In this document: piece by piece, positions 41,692 through 49,723 of the stretch
Layout of the letters: each line of letters begins with the position of its first letter
Numbering within the stretch: position 1 is the first letter of the stretch
Assembly (NCBI GenBank): GCA_002479485.1
Contig: DLNM01000034.1
Location: 1 to 49,723 of the forward strand
Direction: 5' to 3'
Length of the DNA stretch: 49,723 bases
Source: Firmicutes bacterium UBA7510
GTDB lineage: Bacteria > Bacillota > Clostridia > Tissierellales > Sedimentibacteraceae
Program-made: the position numbers and the translations under genes
Notes under the pieces: model-generated
What the model was told of the DNA's origin: nothing
Seen by the model: the letters and a program-made list of their open reading frames with translations, nothing else
Database searches by the model: none

Positions 41692-44203
41692 GGTAGAAAA
41701 TAAAAAAGTCATATCCAATATTGCAAAAAGCTCATTTAAGGCGAATAAATTAAGAAATATATTTGCTGTTGTAGCAATAATTTTAACAACAGTGATGTTT
41801 ACGACATTTTTTACTATAGGACTAAGCATGAAGGATTGTATTGAGAATTCTACAATGAGACAGGTTGGCGGAAGTGCCCATGGTGGTTTCAAATATCTTA
41901 CTCAAGAGGAATTTGACAAATTAAAAACCCATAAATCAATTAAGGAAATACAGTATTCTATTATTTTAGGATTTGCCGAGAACTATGATTTATTGAAAAG
42001 ACCGTCTGAAATTAGATATGCAACTGATAGAGAAGCAGAGATGATGTTTTCAAAGCCTACTGTTGGTAGCATGCCGACAGAATTTAATGAAATTACTACA
42101 GATAAATTAGTTTTAAAGGCATTGGGTATAGAGCCTGAGTTAGGCCAGGAAATAACTATTGAATATAGTCTTGATGGCAAGAAAAAAGTCGATACTTTCG
42201 TATTGTCAGGATATTGGGAGGGTGACAAGGTTATTCCAGCAAGTCAGATTTTTATTTCCAGAGAATATTTGGATTACATGTTAAAGGATTATGAAATCAG
42301 TGAAGTTAATAAACTTATAGGAACTATAAGTGCTGATGTCATGTTTAGTAATTCCCTTAATGTTGAAAAAAAACTGCAAAATATAATTATAGACAGCGGA
42401 TACAGTCCTATTGATATAGGTTATGGTGTTAATTGGGCATACATGTCATCCTCTGATGATATGAATATTGTCACTATTTTGGTCGTAATTGCAGGTATTT
42501 TACTAATAATATTTTGTGGATATTTGATTATTTACAATATATTTTTAATTTCAGTATCAAGTGACATACGTTTTTATGGTTTATTAAAAACAATCGGAAC
42601 TACATCAAAGCAAATAGGTAAAATCATTAGAAAGCAGGCTGTTAAGCTTTGTATAATTGGTATACCAATAGGTCTAGTTATAGGATATTTCGTTGCATAT
42701 GTTATAACTCCCATTGCATTAGCTCATCTAAACATGGTTAGTATGATAATCTCAGCTAATCCTATTATATTTATAGCTTCAATAATATTTTCTGCAATAA
42801 CTGTTCTTATAAGTGTAAGAAAGCCAGCTGTAGTTGCTGGAAAAGTAAGCCCAATAGAAGCCATAAGAAATACAGATGTTAATGGACATAAAAAAATTAA
42901 AAGTAAGAAAAGCTATGGCGTAAATTTAGCTAAGATGGCTTCTTCAAATGTTTTTCGCAGTAAGAAAAAGGCAGCTGTTGTAACTATATCATTATCTTTA
43001 AGCCTTATAATTTTAAATTGCACATATCTGATTGTAAACAGCTTTGACATGAATGCATATTTGAGCGAATCTATAGTAACTGATTTTGTTGTTGCTGATA
43101 CAGGGTATTTTAATGTATATATAGGATACAGCGATCAGGAGACTGTTTCTGATGAATTTATTGAACTAATAAATTCGCAAAATGGAATAGAAGAAATGGG
43201 AAATACAAGATTTTCAGAAGTAATTTTACCTGCTTCTGATACATTTATAAATAATACTAAAAAGCTAATCAATGATTTTCCTGAATATATTTATGGAGAT
43301 AGTCTTGAAAGTGCAAATAGAGTTTTAGAGGAAAAAACATATTTTTCTCATATCTATGGTATGGATAAGCTAATATTAGATAATCTTGAGGTTTATAATG
43401 GAAAAATAGATTACGAAAAATTAAAAACAGGTAATTATATAATAGCTAATACTATTGACGATGAGGGAATTATAAGTCCATACAATGTGGGTGATAAGGT
43501 TAGAATCGAATTTAATAATGGTACTGTAAAGGAATATGAAGTTATGGCTGTAGCAAATCTTCCATATAACCTAACAGTCAGACATTCACATCCATACAAT
43601 ACAGAACTTTATATGTTAAATGACGAGTTTATATCTAATGCTGGAAATTTAACTCCTATGTATACAACGTTTAATGTCAAGGATGATTTTGAAGACGAAA
43701 TGAACAGTTTTCTAAAAAATTACTGTGAGAATGTAAATTCCGATATGTACTATAATTCAAGGGATACATTTGTTGAAGAATTTAAAACTATGCAAAATTC
43801 ATTTAAAAGTGTAGGTTTAGCGTTAAGCCTTATTATAGGATTTATCGGTTTAATGAATTTTGTAAATACAATGCTGACATCAATTATTTCTAGACGCAGA
43901 GAGCTTGCTATGCTACAAAGTATAGGGATGACCAAAAAGCAGGTCAATAGGATGCTTGTATTTGAAGGCATGACATATGCGTTATTGACCACATCGTTTG
44001 TTTTAACTATTGGATTGGCTCTAAGCTTTTTATTAGTCAAGTTTATGTTTAGTGGATTATGGTATTTTAATCTAAATTTTAGTGCAGTTCCATTTTTAAT
44101 ATGTATACCGATACTATTTTTTCTATCACTTTTTGTACCTGTCCTAAGCTATAAAACAGTAAGTAAAGACAGTATAGTTGAAAGATTAAGAGAAGTAGAA
44201 TAA
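41684..44203 (+). CDS. ABC transporter permease, FtsX family
   Basis: The 839-residue protein has an N-terminal membrane segment, an extracellular region (about 60-260), three segments (about 260-390), a further segment near 430-460, a large extracellular loop (about 460-690) and a final three-segment FtsX block starting ALSLIIGFIGLMNFVNTMLTS with RRRELAMLQSIGMTKKQ. This doubled FtsX layout is usual for MacB/YtrF-like and peptide-resistance exporters. I prefer the ATG at 41684 (weak GGTGG/GGAAG upstream) over a GTG four codons earlier. The signal or peptide handled is unknown. A terminator follows. Confidence 0.9.
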   Translation: MLKVENKKVISNIAKSSFKANKLRNIFAVVAIILTTVMFTTFFTIGLSMKDCIENSTMRQVGGSAHGGFKYLTQEEFDKLKTHKSIKEIQYSIILGFAENYDLLKRPSEIRYATDREAEMMFSKPTVGSMPTEFNEITTDKLVLKALGIEPELGQEITIEYSLDGKKKVDTFVLSGYWEGDKVIPASQIFISREYLDYMLKDYEISEVNKLIGTISADVMFSNSLNVEKKLQNIIIDSGYSPIDIGYGVNWAYMSSSDDMNIVTILVVIAGILLIIFCGYLIIYNIFLISVSSDIRFYGLLKTIGTTSKQIGKIIRKQAVKLCIIGIPIGLVIGYFVAYVITPIALAHLNMVSMIISANPIIFIASIIFSAITVLISVRKPAVVAGKVSPIEAIRNTDVNGHKKIKSKKSYGVNLAKMASSNVFRSKKKAAVVTISLSLSLIILNCTYLIVNSFDMNAYLSESIVTDFVVADTGYFNVYIGYSDQETVSDEFIELINSQNGIEEMGNTRFSEVILPASDTFINNTKKLINDFPEYIYGDSLESANRVLEEKTYFSHIYGMDKLILDNLEVYNGKIDYEKLKTGNYIIANTIDDEGIISPYNVGDKVRIEFNNGTVKEYEVMAVANLPYNLTVRHSHPYNTELYMLNDEFISNAGNLTPMYTTFNVKDDFEDEMNSFLKNYCENVNSDMYYNSRDTFVEEFKTMQNSFKSVGLALSLIIGFIGLMNFVNTMLTSIISRRRELAMLQSIGMTKKQVNRMLVFEGMTYALLTTSFVLTIGLALSFLLVKFMFSGLWYFNLNFSAVPFLICIPILFFLSLFVPVLSYKTVSKDSIVERLREVE

Positions 44204-44214
44204 ATCTGTATGTT

Positions 44215-44260
44215 ATGAGCGATATACTTTACCTTATGTAAAGTGTATTGCTCATTTTTT
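44215..44260 (+). terminator. Terminator after the ABC permease
   Basis: ATGAGC-GATATACTTTAC pairs with GTAAAGTGTATTGCTCAT (44215-44255) with small mismatches, followed by TTTTT. Confidence 0.88.
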
Positions 44261-44306
44261 ATATTGTTGTTATAATTTAGTTGTAAAACATTTGACGAGG
44301 TGTTTC

Positions 44307-45026
44307 GTGATAAAGATTGCAATCTGTGATGATGAGGTAATAATATTAAATAAGGTTAAAGATTTAACAAAGGAGTATAAAAAATTTCCAATTGAAGTAA
44401 GTACATTTAATTCAGGTGAGGAATTATTAGACTCTAACATATATTATGATATTATTATTCTTGATATTGATATGAAAGGTATTAATGGAATAGACACTGC
44501 CAAAAAAATTAGGGAGAAGGACAAAGGTGTTAGGATAATCTATTTGACTAATTATACGGATTATACTATTTTTGCCTTTAACGTTCATGCTTTTGCTTAT
44601 TTGTTAAAGCCAGTAGATAAGGATGAATTATTTAATCAATTAGATGAAGCATTAGCATATAAATTTGAGGTTGAAGGCAGTGAACTTGAATTTGTAACTT
44701 TAGAGGGTATAAAAAGGCTAAATGTTAAAGATATATTTTACTTTGAGTATCAAAATAGAATTGTAAAAATGATAACTTCATCAGAAACATTCACCTTAAA
44801 GAAAAAAATAACTGATATATCTTTTGAAATGAAAGCTTATAACTTTTCAATGCCTCATAAAAGCTTTGTAGTTAATCTATATCGTGTTAAAGCTATAAAG
44901 GGATATGATATAATAATGACTGATGATACGGTAATACCATTATCGCAAAAAAAATCAACTGATTTTAGAAAAAAGCTAAATTGCTATTTAAGTGAGGAAA
45001 TAAAAAGAAGTAGAGGTGTATTTTGA
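44307..45026 (+). CDS. LytTR-type response regulator
   Basis: The 239-residue protein has a receiver domain, KIAICDDE at the start and D53 in IIILDIDMKGINGID, and a LytTR DNA-binding domain (about 135-235, with KDIFYFEYQNRIV and HKSFVVNLYRVKAI). Proteins of this type act with GHKL kinases in Agr-like cell-cell signalling and bacteriocin control. The GTG at 44307 is chosen (GAGG 6 bases upstream) over a TTG five codons earlier. Its stop overlaps the kinase start. Confidence 0.92.
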   Translation: MIKIAICDDEVIILNKVKDLTKEYKKFPIEVSTFNSGEELLDSNIYYDIIILDIDMKGINGIDTAKKIREKDKGVRIIYLTNYTDYTIFAFNVHAFAYLLKPVDKDELFNQLDEALAYKFEVEGSELEFVTLEGIKRLNVKDIFYFEYQNRIVKMITSSETFTLKKKITDISFEMKAYNFSMPHKSFVVNLYRVKAIKGYDIIMTDDTVIPLSQKKSTDFRKKLNCYLSEEIKRSRGVF

Positions 45027-46327
45027 ATTCAAATTTAATTGATATTATAGCATACATAGTCATACCCATAATTGGTAGTGTATTTTTTGTATATATACTT
45101 ATAGATGGAATTAATAAATTAGGTTGTAATGTCAATATAGGAAGAACTTTAAAGTATGGAATTTTAGTCATTTACGCTGTACTGTTACTAGGACTTTCGC
45201 TTTTTCAAAATACCTTTATAAATTTATTTACCTGTGTTATATTGCTCCCTATAATTGCACACTTTATATGCAATAATAAAAGAATTTATATGGTATATTA
45301 TTTAGGTCTAACGGTTTCTGTATTTATGCTTGATTTTTTACTAAGTGCCCTTTTTCAAATACTTATTGTGTATAGAATTGCTATATTTACAGATTTAAGA
45401 TATTATGTGATATTGTATGTTCTTACTTCAAAGCTATTATCATATATTCTTGTTAAGCTATATGTTAGTCTTATAACAAAAAAACAGCATAGTGAAATAT
45501 CAAAAAAACAGTATTTAGCAAGTTTTATTTTACCATTGTTTAGCATTATATATATTTATTCATTACTATATTCAATGCAATTTGTTATAGACTTTAATCT
45601 AATAGGGTTATTTATAGTAAATGTTATTATAATTTTATTCTTAAATATTTATTTCTCTAAAATTGCAGAAATTACTGAAAAAAACTATGAGCTTAAAAAT
45701 CAATTAATTTTATATGATCAACAGGAAAAACTACAATTTCAATATTATGAGGATGTAGAGAAAAAATATCAGGAATCAGTAAGAGTTTTACATGATATAA
45801 GAAAGCATATACAAGCTTTGGAGAGTTTATATGAGAGTACTAATAATGAGAAAGCTTTGGAGTATGCAAAGGATGTACATCTAATGCTTAATAATTTAGG
45901 TCATAAGTACTATACATCAAGTAAAATACTCAATATTATACTTAATGATAAGGCTAGTATAATGAATAGTCTAAAAATAAGCTACAATATACGAATTGGA
46001 GATATTGATTTAAATAAATTCAAGGATATAGACTTAACAGTAATATTTGGCAATATTTTAGATAATTCTATTGAGGCTGCTAAACTAGTTGAGAATGCAA
46101 GTATAGATTTGATAGTTGATGTAGTTCAGAATTTTATAAGCATCAGTCTATCTAACTCAATAAAAGTATTACCTAAAAAACATATCGAAGGATTTATTTC
46201 TACAAAACCTAATCACCAAGGTGTAGGACTGAATAATGTTGAAAGAACAGTAAAAAAATATAATGGTGATATTCAATTTAAATACGATGAGCATATGTTT
46301 AATGTATATATTATGCTGCCTATTTAG
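45023..46327 (+). CDS. GHKL sensor histidine kinase (AgrC-like)
   Basis: The 434-residue protein has about six membrane segments (to about residue 205), a coiled-coil linker, a phosphoacceptor helix with H257 in RVLHDIRKHIQALE, and a GHKL ATPase domain with FGNILDNSIEAAK and GVGLNNVERTV. This is the AgrC/ComD layout, in which the membrane part senses a peptide. No agrB or agrD gene lies in the window, so the signal is open. The start is TTG, overlapping the regulator's stop by four bases (TTGA), with AGAGG upstream: the two proteins are translationally coupled. Confidence 0.9.
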   Translation: MNSNLIDIIAYIVIPIIGSVFFVYILIDGINKLGCNVNIGRTLKYGILVIYAVLLLGLSLFQNTFINLFTCVILLPIIAHFICNNKRIYMVYYLGLTVSVFMLDFLLSALFQILIVYRIAIFTDLRYYVILYVLTSKLLSYILVKLYVSLITKKQHSEISKKQYLASFILPLFSIIYIYSLLYSMQFVIDFNLIGLFIVNVIIILFLNIYFSKIAEITEKNYELKNQLILYDQQEKLQFQYYEDVEKKYQESVRVLHDIRKHIQALESLYESTNNEKALEYAKDVHLMLNNLGHKYYTSSKILNIILNDKASIMNSLKISYNIRIGDIDLNKFKDIDLTVIFGNILDNSIEAAKLVENASIDLIVDVVQNFISISLSNSIKVLPKKHIEGFISTKPNHQGVGLNNVERTVKKYNGDIQFKYDEHMFNVYIMLPI

Positions 46328-46360
46328 AATAATAAAGTAATTTAAAAGGAGTGTGATATT

Positions 46361-47152
46361 ATGGTTTCAAACTCAGTTATAGCAATGATTATACTAGATT
46401 TATTAATTTGCTTTGTACTTCCTATTATTGTTTTTGTGTTTATACAAAGAAGGTATAAAAAAACTTTTAAATCTTTTATATTAGGTGCTTTAGCTTTTTT
46501 TATATCTCAGATTGTACTAAGGATTCCTATTATAAACAGTCTTTTGCCACAGTTTGCTTGGTACAATGTATTTCAGATAAAATATCCATACCTTTATTGG
46601 ATATTTCTAGGCTTAACAGCTGGTATTTTTGAGGAAATCGGGCGTTTAATACTGATTAAATTATTTATGAAAAAAAATCAGCGTTTTATAGATGGTATAA
46701 CCTTTGGATTAGGTCATGGAGCAATTGAAGCAATGATTATTACGGGACTAAGTTTTGTGAATATATTGATATTTTCAATAATGATAAATACAGGTACATT
46801 TGAAGCAAATCTCTCTAATTTGCCACAGACTACTGTAAGTGCAATATATTATCAGTGTACTAGCTTAACTCCACTTAATACTATTCTTGGTGGTATAGAA
46901 AGAATCATTGCTATGGGAATACATATTGGACTTACAATGATAATATTTAAGGGAGTTAGAAAAAATAAATCATGTCTATATCTAATAATTGCTATTTTAG
47001 TTCATGGTGCTATAGATGCATCAATAGGATTTATGTCTCAAATGATCGGATTTTCAACATTGGCCATGGAAGTTGTATTTGCAGTCATATCAATATCATT
47101 AATGGTTTATGTGTTTAAATCTAAAAAGCGTGTAAAATGGCAGGAAGACTAG
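46361..47152 (+). CDS. YhfC-family intramembrane glutamic-type protease (predicted)
   Basis: The 263-residue polytopic protein has the YhfC pattern: GIFEEIGRLILIKLFM, with the E-E-x2-R motif, in the third membrane region; DGITFGLGHGAIEAMI with a conserved His; and LVHGAIDASIGF later. These motifs align with the CPBP/Rce1-type glutamic intramembrane proteases, which act in peptide maturation and bacteriocin immunity. AAAGGAG lies before the ATG. It is 34 bp after the kinase gene, so it could make or clear the signal sensed by that kinase; this is inference. Confidence 0.85.
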   Translation: MVSNSVIAMIILDLLICFVLPIIVFVFIQRRYKKTFKSFILGALAFFISQIVLRIPIINSLLPQFAWYNVFQIKYPYLYWIFLGLTAGIFEEIGRLILIKLFMKKNQRFIDGITFGLGHGAIEAMIITGLSFVNILIFSIMINTGTFEANLSNLPQTTVSAIYYQCTSLTPLNTILGGIERIIAMGIHIGLTMIIFKGVRKNKSCLYLIIAILVHGAIDASIGFMSQMIGFSTLAMEVVFAVISISLMVYVFKSKKRVKWQED

Positions 47153-47208
47153 AAAGAAATATATAATAATTAAATTTATATAATTAAAAAAATTAAAGGA
47201 GATTTATT

Positions 47209-47622
47209 ATGAAAAAAATATTAAGTATTTTATTAACCTTATCATTAGTTTTAGTTTTATTTGCAGGATGTTCTAGTCCTAAGTTATCAGAAAAATTTGA
47301 TGAGAACAATGTTAAAACCACATCAGAAAATGCAATAAAATTGCTTAACGAAGGTGAATACGAGAAATTCTGTACTGATTTACCTAGAGAAGATTTAAAA
47401 GCTGCATTTACAGTAGATGTTATAAAAAATGCAGTTGCACAGATTATGCCAAATGCGGGTTCTTTCGTAGAGTTTACAAGTGAATCAATAGTAGGTCAAA
47501 AAGACAAGGATGGAAATGAAAGTGCAGTAGCAGTAATAGTTGCAAAATATGAAAATCAAAAAGTTACATATACAATAAGCTTTGATGAGAACATGAAGCT
47601 AATAGGATTTTACTTAAAATAA
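47209..47622 (+). CDS. DUF3887-type lipoprotein
   Basis: The 137-residue protein has a lipoprotein signal ending LFAGC, lipobox cysteine at residue 21, then one small domain of about 110 residues (NAIKLLNEGEYEKFCTDLP, VAVIVAKYENQKVTYTISFD) that fits DUF3887 domains, a fold related to NTF2-like/SnoaL cups that may bind small ligands. No catalytic residue can be named. AAAGGAG lies 8 bases before the ATG. It follows the YhfC-type gene by 56 bp and closes the LytTR/GHKL operon. Confidence 0.82.
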   Translation: MKKILSILLTLSLVLVLFAGCSSPKLSEKFDENNVKTTSENAIKLLNEGEYEKFCTDLPREDLKAAFTVDVIKNAVAQIMPNAGSFVEFTSESIVGQKDKDGNESAVAVIVAKYENQKVTYTISFDENMKLIGFYLK

Positions 47623-47696
47623 AAAATTAAAAGTAATTTAATTTTTATTGGTAACTATATATGTTTGTATTCATACATTGATAAGTAAAGGAAGAT

Positions 47697-47760
47697 GATA
47701 GCGTTTTTCACGCTATCTATTCGATTATGATGCCACTTTGTGGTATGATGGGAGGTTATT
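47697..47760 (+). repeat. Hairpin and CCACTTTGTGGT element, copy 2 (before peroxiredoxin)
   Basis: A hairpin GATAGCG-loop-CGCTATC (47697-47717) is followed by ATGCCAC-TTT-GTGGTAT (47730-47746) and GATGGGAGGTTAT with the ribosome site. From the palindrome onward it is nearly identical to 13401-13430 in front of ptb. In both places another hairpin precedes it. Confidence 0.7.
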
Positions 47761-47952
47761 ATGAACCAAGAATGTCCAAACTACTTATCAATAGGTATGA
47801 TGGCTCCAGACTTTACAGCAGTTACAACAATGGGACCATTAAAAATGTCTGATTTAAAGGGTAAATGGGTAATATTATTTTCACATCCAGGAGACTTCAC
47901 TCCAGTAATAAAAGACAAAGGCTCTAGATATTGCATTTACTTACTTATTTAA
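47761..47952 (+). pseudogene. Peroxiredoxin gene, 5' part, interrupted by a mobile element
   Basis: The first 49 codons encode the start of an AhpC/TSA peroxiredoxin (Prx6-like): IGMMAPDFTAVTTMGPLKMS and GKWVILFSHPGDFTPV. Intact family members continue with the peroxidatic cysteine (CTTE); here 14 unrelated codons follow and then a stop. The break is at about 47905-47908, and a large serine recombinase gene begins (3' end) 37 bp later on the other strand. The protein lacks the catalytic Cys and cannot work. The rest of the gene probably lies beyond the far end of the inserted element, outside the window. Confidence 0.88.
47900..47945. other. Probable left attachment junction (attL) of the recombinase element
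   Basis: Host peroxiredoxin sequence ends after CCAGTA (47902-47907), and foreign sequence begins with ATAAAAGAC. This lies between the peroxiredoxin fragment and the recombinase 3' end, where a serine-recombinase half-site is expected. The 2-base core cannot be fixed from one end alone. Confidence 0.6.
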
Positions 47953-49450
47953 ATGCAATATCTATATTATCTTCATTTATAATTATTTCATTAATATAAT
48001 TGTTAATAAATCTTTTCTTCTCACTTAATTCTATTGTAGGCCATTTTTTTATATAAGAATTTAAATCAAAAGTATCACTTACATTTTGTTTTGTATTAGT
48101 AGTTTCTAATTGCTTTAACAAAACATTTTTTCTTTGATCTAGTTCAACAAGAGCTTTATTTATATAATTCATAGCTATGTCTTCAGCTTCCATCATTTTT
48201 GATACAAGATTTTCAATTTTTTTATCTATTGAAAGAAGTTCAATTTTAATACTATTTATTTCATTTTCTATATCAGTGTTACTTTGTGCAATATATTTTT
48301 TCTTGTTATGTTTAAGTTCTTCAAACACCATTTTTATTACGGCATCTTCTATTTCATTAAGATTTAAAAATTCTTTTCTATCACAATAATTATATGTTGT
48401 TCCGGAACATCTCAAATATTTGTATTCCTTGCCCTTTAGCTTACTACATTTATAAGTCATAGCATATCCGCATTTACCACACTTGCTGATACCAGCTAAC
48501 CATGTTGTTTTACTGTTTCCTTGATTAGGATTTATTTGCTTATTGTTAAAAGCTTTATGATGTGCTTTAATCCATATGTTAGATTCCAAAAATCCTTCAT
48601 GCAATCCAAGAGCAGCAACGTAACCATTTAAGTCTTTGAACTTATTTAAATTATCATCACCAAAAATCATTACTCCACGAGTTCCGTCGTACTCTGATAT
48701 ATCATTTGCCATCAAACAACCTTGATATTCTAAGTATCTAAATACGTCTTCATCAGCTCTAACGTATGAGGCGGATTTTAAAATTCTTCCGACTACATTA
48801 GAGGTCCATGCTTTGCCACTATTTTCTGTTGGTATTTTTTCTTCATTTAAGGTTCTGCATATTTGTCCAAGTGTCATTTCATCATTAGCATACATTTCAT
48901 ATATTCGTTTAACTATTTTAGCTTTAACTTCATTTTTAATTAAAACAGATGCATTTTTATTATTTAATGTTATTTTTTTATAATCAAAGCCATATGGTGC
49001 TCCACCGCCACCAAACATTCCACGTTTGCAACGCTCATAGTAATTGTCCTTAACACGTTGCTGTATAGTTTCACGCTCTAATTGTGCAAATACCATTACA
49101 ATAGACAGCATTGCCCTTCCAATAGGAGTAGAGGTGTCAAATTTTTCTGTACAACTAACAAATTTAACATTATAATTATTGAATAGTTCAATTAATTCAG
49201 CAAAATCTAATAAGCTTCTACTCATACGATCTAGTTTATATATAATTACTTTAGTAATAATACCTTTTTTTATGTCTTCAATTAACCTTTTAAAATCAGG
49301 TCTATCTATGTTCTTACCAGAGTAACCCTTATCAATATATATTCTTACTTCTTCACCTATAGGTACTTCTCTTTTACCAAATTCAATTTGAACATCAATG
49401 CTAATCGAATCTTTTTTATCTAAACTTTGTCGTCCATAAATTGCATACAT
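47945..49450 (-). CDS. Large serine recombinase (integrase/excisionase)
   Basis: The 501-residue protein has an N-terminal resolvase domain with the catalytic S9 in YAIYGRQSLDKKDSIS, YIDKGYSGKNIDRPDF, KLDRMSRSLLDF and STPIGRAMLSIVMVFAQLERE; a recombinase domain from GGGGAPYGFDY; a zinc ribbon (about 320-365: CGKCGYAM through CSGTTYNYC); and a coiled-coil tail. It joins short attP and attB sites by a double-strand break and rejoining. The gene ends 37 bp from the peroxiredoxin junction, the usual position beside an attachment site. It is AT-rich like the host. Length is normal and the gene looks intact. Confidence 0.95.
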   Translation of the reverse strand: MYAIYGRQSLDKKDSISIDVQIEFGKREVPIGEEVRIYIDKGYSGKNIDRPDFKRLIEDIKKGIITKVIIYKLDRMSRSLLDFAELIELFNNYNVKFVSCTEKFDTSTPIGRAMLSIVMVFAQLERETIQQRVKDNYYERCKRGMFGGGGAPYGFDYKKITLNNKNASVLIKNEVKAKIVKRIYEMYANDEMTLGQICRTLNEEKIPTENSGKAWTSNVVGRILKSASYVRADEDVFRYLEYQGCLMANDISEYDGTRGVMIFGDDNLNKFKDLNGYVAALGLHEGFLESNIWIKAHHKAFNNKQINPNQGNSKTTWLAGISKCGKCGYAMTYKCSKLKGKEYKYLRCSGTTYNYCDRKEFLNLNEIEDAVIKMVFEELKHNKKKYIAQSNTDIENEINSIKIELLSIDKKIENLVSKMMEAEDIAMNYINKALVELDQRKNVLLKQLETTNTKQNVSDTFDLNSYIKKWPTIELSEKKRFINNYINEIIINEDNIDIAFK

Positions 49451-49605
49451 TATAAAACTCCTTTTCAGTATAATGTAAAATTAAAATATCATACTCAAAT
49501 AGAAAAAGCAAGAATATAATAAATAAAAAAATTTTTATTATTTGCATAAATTTCTTTATGAAATATGTATAATATTGTATAATGTTTATTGGGAGGTAAA
49601 TGGAA

Positions 49606-49723
49606 ATGAATATTAAAAAATATACTTCTTATGATTTTATATTACCACTTATATTTGTAATAGTTTTATTACTTACTAATTTTTTAATTAGTGATGATAT
49701 AATTAAAAATATTATTAATACAG
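49606..49723 (+). CDS. Start of a small membrane protein gene (runs off the window)
   Basis: An open frame from the ATG at 49606 (GGGAGG 9 bases upstream) encodes MNIKKYTSYDFILPLIFVIV, further hydrophobic residues and then NFLISDDIIKNIINT before the window ends. One membrane segment is seen. An in-frame ATG at 49600 is too close to the ribosome site. It is transcribed divergently from the recombinase gene and is the second gene of the element. No family can be assigned from 39 residues. Confidence 0.6.
   Translation, partial: MNIKKYTSYDFILPLIFVIVLLLTNFLISDDIIKNIINT

Larger units (their letters stand above)
47908..49723. mobile_element. Element with large serine recombinase inserted in peroxiredoxin gene (left end only)
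   Basis: The stretch from the peroxiredoxin break to the end of the window contains a large serine recombinase gene at the end of the element and the start of a second gene. The right end is outside the window. It may be a prophage, an integrative conjugative element or a skin-like excisable element; the visible part cannot decide this. Confidence 0.75.

Noticed and set aside
44307..47622. A full agr quorum-sensing locus
   Set aside because: The kinase and regulator are Agr-like, but there is no agrB gene and I found no small agrD-like frame with a ribosome site in the gaps.

Overview
The window comes from a low-G+C, strictly anaerobic Clostridia-type Firmicute. The evidence is the AT-rich sequence, strong GGAGG ribosome sites with some GTG and TTG starts, ferredoxin-dependent 2-oxoacid oxidation coupled to a phosphotransacylase/kinase pair, SLH-anchored surface protein, cdaA-cdaR, and Agr/Bce-like signalling proteins. 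I cannot name a genus with confidence. The ptb-buk-vor locus suggests an amino-acid fermenter that makes branched-chain fatty acids.

Layout. 1-2.76 kb (minus): MBOAT acyltransferase plus DHHW/SGNH partner, an extracellular polymer O-acylation pair. 2.9-3.7 kb: DUF1540 protein and DUF3842 protein, convergent on one shared terminator. 3.8-6.3 kb: SulP anion transporter and an ECF S component. 6.5-9.7 kb: YgiQ radical SAM protein and a CapA-type protein. 9.7-11.7 kb: cdaA-cdaR (c-di-AMP synthesis). 11.8-18.9 kb: a sigma-54 activator, then a sigma-54 promoter and the genes ptb, buk, a P-loop ATPase and vorDBAC. Together these would oxidise branched-chain 2-oxoacids to acyl-CoA, reduce ferredoxin, and recover ATP as the acid is released. 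19-21.1 kb (minus): polysaccharide deacetylase and CPA2 antiporter. 21.3 kb: tRNA-Leu(GAG), followed by an islet of VOC protein, two methyltransferases and a decayed methyltransferase, part of it clearly G+C-richer. 24.1-26 kb: lipoprotein, a conserved hypothetical and a GyrI-like protein. 26.3-32.4 kb: a 2017-residue secreted SLH protein with lamin-tail, OB-like and PHP domains. 32.6 kb: mgsA. 33.2-38.7 kb: hypB, an 893-residue FAD/Fe-S oxidoreductase, hypA, a polytopic membrane protein and a TetR regulator, with no hydrogenase gene. 38.9-44.2 kb: GNAT, response regulator, soluble histidine kinase and ABC transporter. 44.3-47.6 kb: LytTR regulator, GHKL kinase, YhfC-type intramembrane protease and lipoprotein. 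47.76 kb to the end: a peroxiredoxin gene cut off just before its catalytic cysteine by an element carrying a large serine recombinase; the element runs past the window.

The points most worth following are the orphan hypBA/flavoprotein/membrane-protein cluster with its predicted TetR operator; the recombinase element in the peroxiredoxin gene; a palindrome plus extended -10 module found at four loci, always pointing at the next gene; a second shared element in front of both ptb and the peroxiredoxin gene; and structured leader sequences in front of ptb and buk. No CRISPR array, rRNA gene or replication origin was seen.
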